DNA of 64,000 bases from Trichaptum fuscoviolaceum (taxonomy: Eukaryota; Basidiomycota; Agaricomycetes; Hymenochaetales; Trichaptaceae), in the NCBI GenBank assembly GCA_910574455.1, contig CAJSYZ010000009.1:4543040-4607039 (forward strand), in the 5' to 3' direction. Both the position numbers and the translations under genes were made by a program. Position 1 is the first letter of the stretch, and each line of letters opens with the position of its first letter. Shown one piece after another: positions 10,306 through 20,066 of the stretch. The notes beneath the pieces are model-generated. The model saw only the letters and a program-made list of their open reading frames with translations, ran no database searches and was not told the DNA's origin.

Positions 10306-13300
10306 ATGCCAGGTTCGTCCTTTTCTACTGCGAGTTATGATTCCTGTTGACGATCTTTCGCAGATCCAGAGATAGGTTTGCAATTTCCAGTAACTCACGT
10401 CCAATGAGATATTGATGACGTCTAGGTGTCAATACGACGCAAGTGCCGAACGATATCCTTCTCCGACTTGTGGGCGCCACCGAGGAAATCCGCGACATTC
10501 TTCGCCAGAAGGCAGGTCAAGGGAATGGTAAGGTGCAATTCCCCAGAGCTTCAACGCACGCTGATTCTCAACTCAGAGACAGCTCAGCAAATCGACCAAG
10601 CTTTACAGCAAGACCAAGATTCACCCGAAGTAACTGTCGCTTCTCCTAACAATGAGACGAAGATCAACGATCACAGTAAGTAATTGTATATGTAAAACAA
10701 TGATTACTATCGTGGCTCAGATATATATACAGACAATTGGCCAAGCGTTGAGAAGATAGCGGAATATAGAATTAGATGCGCTAAACACAAACGGTGATAA
10801 ACCCTATCTACCTCATCAATCACAGACTGATACTATGGACATCTATCCAAGCGAGTCTAAGAAGATGCAGGTCGAGGTACGTATCAGAGCTTTACTGCGC
10901 AAACATTCTCAGTGACAAAGAATAGTTGGGATGCTTTATTGCACACTTGGGTATTGTTGGGGGCAAGGAAGACGAAATTGAAATTGAAAGGGCAGAATCA
11001 GTACGGAAGGATTTGCTTGATCCTGTGCAATGGCTGGAGAAGGCTTTCGATGCGACTCCCGGTGGTAGGTGGTCCTATTTTATAGGCGATGCTATGGCAT
11101 GAGCGCCGACGGTTTGTTAGGGAGACCGACTGCGATGGGGGAAGTTTATCGGTCCTTCGATAGGCTTGATGACTTCGTTCGTGATTTCGCTATAAGCTCG
11201 TACCAAAAAGACGCACTTTATCCTGATAAAGTCAAACAATGGAGGAGCGTCACCTTGGTGAGCTCAGAGTACCTCTTGCATATGCAAAGTATTAATCCTT
11301 CTACGCAAAGAATGGATATTTCAACATCTGCGGTAAGGATCAAACTCTATCAACCCGCAGCTTGATCTCTTATGATGCGTGCTGCAGACCACGTACAAGG
11401 TGGTAAATTTGTTGAATGCTTGGAATTCATCCACGATGTCTTCTTCTCTGAGTTTGAAACGGCGATGAGTGGCGTCATAGAAGCACTGACAATACGCGAA
11501 GAAGAATGTAAGTGATTTTTTTTGTGTGATTGTCCTGCATTGGTTCCGCTCTTTAATGTAGGTTATCATGGTCAATTGAAGCTGCAAGTGTATGGTTAAC
11601 AACAGGCAACTTCGAAACCCGTTGTGAGGAATACATAAGTCGTGCATTCCGGCCCAAAGTGTTGCAAACAAGATTGCACTTTCGGCCAGAAGCCGAGACC
11701 ATATCAAGATTTGTACAACATCTGTCGACTCACAAGAAGTAAGATGCACGTCTCTATCCTTTTCTAAGCCAGAACTCACATTTGACTATCCTCTAGATCG
11801 TGCAATCAATTGCATGAAGAGGTAAATATGCACTGTTTGATACTGAGGACTACTGCTAACGACGACAGAAGCTGGAGCACCTCAAATCACACTACATCAT
11901 TATAGGAGGCGAAAGAATAGTTGTTGAAGCCTCACGATTACTTCAGGACACGCTGCTTGAACCCGTCAAATGGCTAGAGCGAGTTATGGCCGAAACACCA
12001 GACAGTGCGTAGTCTCATATGATTAAAGCAACAACTTCAACAGTGTTATAGATCGACATGAAGCAATCAAAGCTGCGTTAGCATCCTTTGTAAAATTTCA
12101 TTCTGTTCTCAACTCCTTTCAGAGAAGCCTTTACCACCAGAAACACGCGTTTTATTTTCGCAAGGTGAAGAAATGGGTAGCTTGTGTTCGAGTGAGTTAT
12201 GAAGATATGCCTTCTTCTGAAACTCATACCTCGTTTGTACAGAACGGACTTCCGAAGCTTCTAGGTATCGATTAATAACTACTCAATCAGAGCTAATTCT
12301 TGAACTGATCTTTGTCAGTGAATTGTCACGATATCAATCGTTTCCTGACTTTCCTATGCGATGACTTTTTCCTCGGCTTGAACTCGACAATGGTTGGCGC
12401 GTGTGACGCACTGGAAGAGCAGAATATGACGGGAATCAAGATGGCAAAGGCTGACAGTGGATGTGTGGCTGAAGAGCTGAAGTCTTTTGGAAAGGAGTGC
12501 AAGTTTGCCACTTGCTATTATCGCTCTAACTGACTCTATCACAAATCTAGCCTTACCGAAATTCCTTGTCGACCAGATGGAGAGGGACACAACACGGTAT
12601 ATCAACTTGACGACAATCGCTACCTTCTTTTCCAGCGTTACCGCGACCACTCTCCAGTTCACGTATGCGCCATCGGAGTCGGAACCGTCCAACTCCTTGA
12701 GAGGGGTAGTGAACCTCTTCTGGTTCTTGTCGCTAGTCTTCAGCGTATCGTCGGGTGTGAGTAGCTTGCTGGGCTTGACGTGGAGGAAGTCCTCAATGTG
12801 CGTCAACTACTCTCAATTTCAGGTAATTATTGATAAGCACTGTAGAAACGACTCTCGTGTTCCTCCGAAGCTCATTCGCATGTGGTTCGACAAGGCACCC
12901 ATGCTTTTCTTGATTATTGCGGCTGTTGCTTTTGTTATCGGATTGAACCTGTTTGCCTATCTTTCTCTCCAGGTCCGTCGTTTTTCTTATTAAGACCGGT
13001 ACAAGGACTAATTGATGACCAGCCGCAATACGTCTCTATCTCAACGACAATTCTAACTGCAATACATGGAGTGTGCTTACTGGCAGTTACACTTTGGTTT
13101 ATCTATCAACTCAAGCATGAATCCATTTGGGCAAGATGGATTGGCAAGGTTTTGCAGTGGATTGGGGGTCTCCGAATCTGGAAGTGGATTGGGAATGCTT
13201 GGAAGTGGACCTGGAAAGCCTGGCAGTGGATTAAAGATCTAGAAATCTGGAGATGGATTCGACACCCACAGCAGCAAGACCGAGAAAAGAAACTGCATCT

Positions 13301-14326
13301 GCAACGGAACTTCTTCTGGTATTTCCACCTTTTGGAGATATCACCAAGTTCATGCTGACAGTTCTGTGTAGGGCATTCGGGATCGACAACCGCGTAGCGC
13401 GGCTAAACTACGACATTGACTGGCTTCGTGACTGGCCAGATCCGTACCTCCTTTCGAAACTCATCCATTGCATTGCATATCCGATCAAGAGATGCTGGCT
13501 GGTGACAAAGAAGGCTCTTTCCGACCTCGGTCGCACTGTCCAAGCGCATATATGTCTGTCCTTTCATACAGTACACAAAGAAGGCGATGTCGAGATGGGG
13601 GAAAATAACAGGCGACAAGAAGCTGTGACGCCTGAGGAAATCTCACCGGAAAGCCCTGCTAAGAACAAGTTTCGTGAATCTCTGCAGGAAGTCTTTAGTG
13701 AGGCTGAGTGCGTGGATAGAATCATGGAGAGCATTGGCGTATACCAGCACGGGATGTAAGAACGTCAACCAATATGCACGAAAAACCTACTGATATGTGC
13801 TAGCATGAGAAACAGTTCTATTGCTATACAATTCTACAAAGCAATGCTTTGGGGATACCCAGATCTCGTAAAGAAGTTGTTCGATGTAGTAGGCCCTGCC
13901 TTAGTTGAAGAACGCGAGAAAAGAAGACGAGAGAGAGAGGGGGCGGGGCGGCAAAATTTGACAATGGAGCATGCCGACGATGGAACGGAAGTCCTGGCCG
14001 AGGACAAGAACGACTCCGCTCCTGCTCCATCCCAGTCAAGCGAGTCCGCTGTCCTTGATCACGGAACAGGGCTACTGGACATCAGACTGCCGGAAAGCCA
14101 AGGTCAACTAGAAGATCATTCTCTCGCTTCGGATGAATGTCCTCTGCCGACAGCTACATCAGCTACAACGGAAGCACTCGATCCTACGCCAGGAGTCTCG
14201 ATCCCGCATACGAACATGGAAGAGGCGGCTGGTACGCCTAAAGAGATTGAAGAAGTCCCGTCGACTTCCGCTAACAATAACGAGGAATCGCGCATAGCGC
14301 AAAGCAAGATAGAGTCGGGAGAGTGA
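10306..14326 (+). CDS. Gene 1: multi-exon four-TM protein with duplicated N-terminal module
   Basis: Reading splice sites by eye gives 21 exons that stay in phase: 10306-10312, 10364-10375, 10426-10527, 10577-10675, 10733-10793, 10852-10876, 10926-11064, 11121-11257, 11311-11332, 11388-11507, 11582-11738, 11797-11821, 11872-12004, 12052-12191, 12243-12264, 12319-12498, 12551-12797, 12846-12972, 13023-13318, 13372-13755 and 13804-14326 (985 codons plus stop). Exons 5-10 and 11-16 encode two copies of one helical module (LGCFIAHLGIVGG and LEHLKSHYIIIGG; YQKDALYPDKVKQW and YHQKHAFYFRKVKKW). Exons 17-19 give four hydrophobic segments (TIATFFSSVTATTLQ, FWFLSLVFSV, LIIAAVAFVIGLN, IHGVCLLAVTLWF), then a stretch with about a dozen Trp. 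The tail is Glu/Lys-rich. The exon-16 donor is gcaag, a GC-AG intron. Function is unknown; the TM layout loosely recalls DUF6535 proteins of Agaricomycetes (inference). Confidence 0.8.
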
Positions 14327-15200
14327 TATCAGAGCTAGAAAAAGGGGTATGTTTTAATAGTCACAGATCTCGGAAGAGTTGTTGCTAAAATTCGTACGAG
14401 TAGAATTGAGTTTCACGGCGCAAGATGCTGGCGTTGCTCTATGCAGATCTTTTGTAATGACTCTTGTGTTGTAGTCTGCTTTTGCTTCTGTAAAGATGAT
14501 ATATTGAAATGACTAGAGCAGATTGTCTTCCATCTATTGATTAAAGTTCCTTTTTTCACATACCGAAGAAAGTTTGAATTGTACTTCACTAAGAAAGGCT
14601 GAAGTCTTCCAGCTACGAAAGACATCATGTTTCGAAACGCTCAATCAATGTCAGGCTCGTCATACAGGCCATACAACCCATATGCGAGCACTTTCGGCAA
14701 AGACGTGATGGAAGAGTGTGTAACAATATCAACCATATAATGGAGGACGTGCTGTGAGCCAAATATGTATAGTCGAAGACTACATTTAACACGTACGCCT
14801 TCAACTACGACCATTATGATTCAGTTGGGCGTTGAAGACGGTTCCTGTCTTTCCCGTGTCGATCCGGAAAGGCCAAACAGAAGGGTAAATCATTCTCATC
14901 CTGCATCTTTTCTTCCCTGAGATGTTGAGAACTTTCATGTACTTACTACTCTCCGATGCGCAAAGAACTTTGGAAGTTTTCTGGTTTTATTGAGTGTGCG
15001 GAAGAAAGACATGAAATAGTGACCGTGGACGGCCAGTGGGATTAGGGACGATATGGATGTGGATCGACGGTATATTGATCTGGACATAGATATTATTCTT
15101 GTCAATAAACTTGAAGTGTGGGGTGCCGTTGATGCCGAAGAGGCGATAAAAAGGAATATCTTCCCGCGCTGAAGGAAGGCGGACCTATGCATCGACCGTG
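14327..15200. other. 3' flank of gene 1 with unrecognised gene debris
   Basis: After the gene 1 stop the sequence is AT-rich to about 14630. On the - strand, 14750-14650 reads THSSITSLPKVLAYGLYG, and 15170-14990 contains FYRLFGINGTPHFKFIDK in one frame. These look protein-like but are short, and the frames do not connect. I do not recognise them. Confidence 0.3.
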
Positions 15201-15339
15201 CTCCTTCTCACAGCCCACTATCGTCTCTTCCTCTTCTTCCTCGTCGCGCACGTCCTTCTCCTCATCGTTGGCCAGCTGCTATCAATGTTGAGCCCATCGA
15301 TCACCGAATCCAAGCCGCAGTAAAGGCACCATCTATTCT

Positions 15340-16870
15340 TTACGCCCAAGCGATACGAACTGATAGGCACCTCGAAGGGCTCAATGCGTCCAAGTCCTTC
15401 ACGCACGGGCGCTCGCGCTCGCTCTCTGACCCACTTGCAAAGGCACTCCTTCCGCCACCCGACGAAACGCTAGAGGACCGCGAGCAACGCATCCGCAGCG
15501 AGCAGGAGGCGCAGAAGGTGTCCGATGCCATCGACGAGCAGATCAAGCTCGACCGCCAGGCGTTCAAGAAGCAAAAGCAGGCCATCAAAGTCCTGCTGCT
15601 CGGCCAGAGCGAGAGCGGCAAGAGCACGACGCTCAAACGTGAGTTGCGCCTCTTTGTTGTCATTGCTGTTCCTCGTGCGCGTGCTGGGGAGGCGACGTTG
15701 GCTTGGAGACCGACGGACGAAAGTCATGGCTGCCGACGAGGACGGAGGCGTCGATTTTTTACTCTTTTCAGGGTCGCTGCGAATGCTCGCCTTTCTTTTC
15801 TTTTCTTTTCTTCCCGTCTTTCGCTCGCATATTCTCACAAAGTGTATAATACTTAACCAGAGTTTCAGCTTCTGCACACGCCCGCTGCTTTCCACGCCGG
15901 TTGCATCGCCTGGCGCGCAGCTATCTATCTCAACCTCATACGTTCAATCCATCGCATCCTCGGCGCCCTCCTCCCTCCCTCGTCAACCATCACAACGACT
16001 GAACCTGCATCTGTGCCGGCTGCACAGCAACCGTCAACCCCTCAGCTTCAGAACGGCTATGGCACTGGTGTGACGGACTATGGCGGCACCTCCGGACCCG
16101 GATATCAAGAGGAGTACACCGTCCCACAGGACATCGACTCCTTCCTTTCCTTCAGCTACGAGAGCGGCGCAGGTCACTTGAACGGCATCACTACCACGGG
16201 CGGCGCACCTGCTTTCGCCAATCAACACACTCGAGGAGGAGGAAATGTGGATACGGGAACACCGGAGGAGTGGGCAGTGCTGCAATCGCGAATGGTGCAG
16301 TGAATGCAAACGGCTCTGGAGGTGCAGGACAGACTTCTCAGCAAGCTCGCTTCGAGAAGTATGCGAAACGGCTTGCACCACTGATGGTGCTCGAGCAGCG
16401 CCTTATGCGCCAGCTTTCCTTCCCCGAGGAAGACGATGATCCAACCTCTTCCTCATACAATGACTCGAGCGCACCCAGCACCAGCTTGGGACCCGGGCGA
16501 ATGCAGCCATCACGGACATGAAGTCCCTCGCAGGGGTCTACATTGATGCAAATGCAGCCACCGAACCTCAACTATCCCCTCTCAATACTCGTACCATCAG
16601 TCCTCCCCCGCCATTAGCGCCTTTTGACCCTCAAGTGACTCCGTTTCCAGGTCGGTCGAGCTCGCTCTCCGGACGACGTCGAACTGGAAGACATCCGTCT
16701 TCACGCTCTGCACGGAAGTCAGCGCATACGGGTGAGCTTATTGGGTGGTGGAAGGATCCAGACGACCCAGTGCGTCTTGAACGCGAGTGCGCATGGCGTC
16801 TGGGGTAAGTTCAGCATCTGGAAGGACAAGGAGGTGCGGCTGGAGGAGAGCACTTGGCCTGGAGACTGAG
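15340..16870 (+). pseudogene. Heterotrimeric G-protein alpha subunit, truncated
   Basis: The frame around 15415-15639 reads SLSDPLAKALLPPPDE, then a coiled Glu/Arg-rich helix, then VLLLGQSESGKSTTLK, the P-loop (G1) of G-alpha. A 218-nt intron (about 15641-15858, with a tttcttttc repeat) joins to FQLLHTPAAFHA and IAWRAAIYLNLIRSIHRIL, the start of the helical domain. A long Gly/Ser/Pro-rich insertion follows. Then KYAKRLAPLMVLEQRLMRQL appears in another frame (about 16345-16410), and ELIGWWKDPDDP (about 16735-16770) and KDKEVRLEES (about 16835-16848) in further frames. The switch regions (DVGGQ), NKXD and TCAT motifs are absent, there is no in-frame ATG upstream, and frames shift. It is a dead 5' fragment. 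Confidence 0.75.
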
Positions 16871-16934
16871 AGGAAACAAGCAAAGGGGTGAGCGCATTTA
16901 GATGAAATAACACGGACTGACACTTACGACCTTC

Positions 16935-17060
16935 GTGATTCTGCGATTTCATGCCAGCGATGACTGCAGCCATGACGTACCCGGTTCCTGGTGATTATCG
17001 CCGATCCTCCGAGTCCGCAATCGATGCCGCGCGATCGGCCATCCAGATCGGAATCGAGCG
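16935..17060. repeat. Short copy of the conserved spacer motif next to the G-alpha fragment
   Basis: The run from catgccagcgatgactgcag to gatcggccatccagatcgga matches the spacer block seen at about 1670-1775, 36904-37010, 45616-45715 and 57021-57125, with scattered differences. The G-alpha similarity ends just before it. Confidence 0.6.
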
Positions 17061-17173
17061 CATATATTACTTTTGCCCGTGCTAAGTGGATTGACGACAA
17101 GTCCACGATGACTGCTTGTCTTCATTTCTCTTCGACCATCAGTATGGTTAGGTCATGTACATAACGATAGAGT

Positions 17174-17265
17174 TACAGCCGTTTGCATAATAGTACGGAA
17201 ACACAAAATTTTGCGCGCGGGCGGCAAGAGGACCATGCCGACAATTGCAAGTGCCGAGATACGGC
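17174..17265 (+). repeat. Left arm of the TA-flanked inverted repeat
   Basis: Pairs with 29004-29097 in reverse orientation. Includes the palindromic core caaaattttgcgcgcgg. Confidence 0.8.
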
Positions 17266-17808
17266 GCTTGCCGGGTAGATTACATGTTGTTAGGTACACT
17301 ATCTATAGTGGGAGTCATGTGGCATTACCTTTCAATACAATCAAGTGTGCGAACACAGAGCTGGGCACAGATTTGGCAAGTGTTTGTTTTGTTTGTTTGT
17401 TTGTTTATTCCATTATAGTGACTGCAGGCCCTCTAGGGCCTATGGCGCACTTAAAGTACAGAGTAATCTACCAAAGTGAATGAAGAGGTACTGGAGCTAC
17501 AAATGAATGCTGAGTGAAGTAAGTTTCAAGGAAAAGAGGTGAAAGAAAGGTATGATCTATAGAGGTATCAAGAGCAAAGGCATAACGTATTGCGTGAATC
17601 GCTGGGGAAAATGGGGCGCGCATATAAGTACAGCGTGTGCGGTAAGGATACAATGAGGATGTGAATACAGGGATGAGCAATGCGAGCTGTGAGGGGCACT
17701 TTGCAAAGGCCGGCCACACGAATAAATAGGAAATAAGAGAGAGGAAGCGGGGAATAAAGAAAGCCGGAAGTACTCAATCCAGTTCCATGGGCGTCGTTTT
17801 CCGGTGTC
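17266..17808. other. Interior of the mariner-like element, left part
   Basis: Non-coding, with a (TTTG)n microsatellite at about 17384-17407. I see no conserved protein. Confidence 0.4.
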
Positions 17809-17813
17809 GTCGG

Positions 17814-18362
17814 TGTTACGCATCAAGCTGCTTACCCTTGTTTACACATTGTTTATGTTCCCCCTCATCTTTTTCTCTCACCCTTTCTACCTGCATGTGC
17901 GTACACACATTGCATCATTCTTTCATCATCAACTCCACACTCCGATGGCTCCACTCGCTCCACCTTCACTCCGAGAGCCCCAGGACCTTCCACTCCGATG
18001 ATACATCATTCTACTCCACTCTACTCCACCTATGTTCCGATCTGACATCATCCTCCATTAATTAGAGCCACTATGACGGACTCGCTCCACTTCTGACCCG
18101 CGATGATGTAGTTTCATTCCTTGCTCCACTCTATTGTTCTCTGTAGTATATAAGGCCATGTACATAGCGCCCCAGGATGACACTTAAGTCAATCCTCCTA
18201 TAGTCTTTTACAATCACGTACCAAAGACTCTGTTCACCCACGACTTCCGGTATAGAGACCCTCACAAAGCGGACCCTCTATACTGTACTTGCTACTTCAC
18301 CCAACAACGCTTTGGTCACTTATCATTTCCGTGATAAGTCCATCGAAGCCGTGAACGTAACA
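17814..18362 (+). repeat. 5' LTR (549 bp)
   Basis: TG...CA ends. A TATA-like tatataag at 18147-18154 lies about 39 bases before the sequence AAGTCAATCCT (18186-18196), which is complementary to the putative primer site. If transcription starts there, U3 is 17814-18185. Confidence 0.93.
18147..18154 (+). promoter_or_regulatory. TATA-like box in the 5' LTR
   Basis: tatataag; identical in the 3' LTR at 28556-28563. Confidence 0.55.
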
Positions 18363-18365
18363 ATT

Positions 18366-18376
18366 AGGATTGACTT
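18366..18376 (+). promoter_or_regulatory. Putative self-priming primer-binding site
   Basis: AGGATTGACTT starts three bases after the LTR end. It is the exact reverse complement of AAGTCAATCCT at 18186-18196, near the expected transcript start. No TGG-starting tRNA primer site lies next to the LTR. This matches the self-priming layout of the Tf1 element, where the first 11 mRNA bases anneal to the primer site. Confidence 0.6.
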
Positions 18377-18949
18377 CTTTCTCATCTGAGATCGATCTCA
18401 ACTCCGAAACACCCCCCTCTACGCTCTACCACATTCTACAGCAGAATAAATTGGTACACCCTACGCATTCCAATCTGGAATACTGACGGTTAAGTATTAC
18501 AACTGTCCCTTGTCTACTAACTATCATCTAGGAACGAAAGGAATACGAACGACAGTACGATCGAATACACCAAGCATACACTGTTATACTTGGAAGGAAG
18601 CAACAGACAAGTAATCACAGAAATTAAGCAGGTTCACGACAGAATTTACGGTCCTTGTTACGCGTTTGGTTGGTGATAGCGTGAAGCAGAGGATCGCGAC
18701 CCATTCAAGCAGCTTAGCCACGTCCAACGTAACTTGAAGAGAAGAAGGAAACAGGGGAAAGGTCTCATCCACCACAGAAACTGCCACAGCCGGAAGACAA
18801 GCATACCCTCACTCGTAGACGACAGCAATACACGGTGAACATCGAAACAGATTATCCAGCGAACCTAGGAAGACAGAAAGGACAAGGTATCCGAAGACGT
18901 TAATATCACTCACGCATACTCTTGTAGCTCAAAGGGTTGATAACCCGAG

Positions 18950-20066
18950 GAAGTGCCCAACCTGAGGATTACTATACTACTCGCCGATCGCACGGAACTA
19001 CCGTTGGCAGGCGTACTAAGGATCAACATCCTTAACCCCGTCTCCATCTACGACTTACAACCCACTTCATACCAATCCGACACACCCCCTCATAACCCCT
19101 CCGAACTTGACGAAAGCAGGACAGACCCACAGGACTATTCCGAGTACGAACATCGAACACAAGAAGATAACGAAAGCCTCTACGATCAACTTGTACCCCC
19201 TCGATTAGAACCCACCGTTACTCAGGAAACCTACGCATACTCCACCGAGGAAGGAACAAATTTCGAGAACCCAAGCCACCATTGGAACGAAGTATCTGAG
19301 CACAACAGATTACTACCTCCAGCCACTCTGAATCACTCCAACCCTCCGATCACTACACCCCCAAGCGTAGAACGAGCCCTACGTCCCTTCCCTCAACTTC
19401 GAACATCCGAACGAACTCCCACACCCGCTCCAGGACCTTCCAGAACTTTAGGAAACCTCAGACAAACTTTCCAAAGGACAGGAAGACGACTCAGGAATAC
19501 ATTACAACAACCAATTAATCAATCTGGCGAATCAAGCTCCCGCTCCCGCCCCCAACTTCGACCAACTAATTGAAGACAACTATCAGCACCTTGTCAATAG
19601 TGCATTAGTTCATCCGATCCAACAGAACTCCAAATACGACCTACAATACCTCCAACTCCGTCTACACTCTATACGACACGACCCCATTAATTGGATCTAC
19701 CGACACGGCATCTTTTGGTTCGAAGGAAAGCCATACATCCCCGATTGTTACCTTCGCAAAGGCCTTATTGGAATCTGCCACACCAAAGTTGACAACGCCA
19801 TTGATCATTTCTCCGAAAGAGAAACCCTCTTGAACCTCACATCAATCGTTTATTGGCCCGGACAACCCCAAGACGTTGCAACCGAAATACGGAAGTGTAT
19901 TTGTTACCTACTACACTCTGAACCACCCACCCGAGTTGCCAGCCCACCTCTCGAAGCATCCATACGATCCATTACTCCACCTCCTGTTGAACCCGAAGAA
20001 GGAAGCCGAACCGTTACTCCGACTCCTCCAGCAAACGAAGACACCAACTGAATTAAATTTCAGTAA
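18950..20066 (+). CDS. Retrotransposon 5' ORF region (two frames, no clear ATG)
   Basis: One frame is open from about 18953 (GTG) to 19573 and is Pro/Ser/Thr-rich (YDLQPTSYQSD, PSRTLGNLRQTF). A second frame continues to stops at 20049 and 20064. Around 19700-19910 it reads HGIFWFEGKPYIPD, CHTKVDNAIDHFSERETLL, IVYWPGQPQDV and IRKCICYL. This resembles the zinc-binding H2C2 domain that precedes retroviral integrases. The first frame ends while the second is open, so a frameshift or splice would be needed to join them. The role is unknown; it may be a gag leader or an accessory protein. Confidence 0.45.

Noticed and set aside
10306..14326. Many separate short genes in the family regions, including - strand frames antisense to the TM exon (for example 12354-12806)
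   Set aside because: The + strand pieces join into one phase-consistent 21-exon gene. The antisense frames exist because the sense exon is strongly conserved, and they have no independent start or motif.
17384..17407. (TTTG)n run as a functional element
   Set aside because: A simple microsatellite without other signals.
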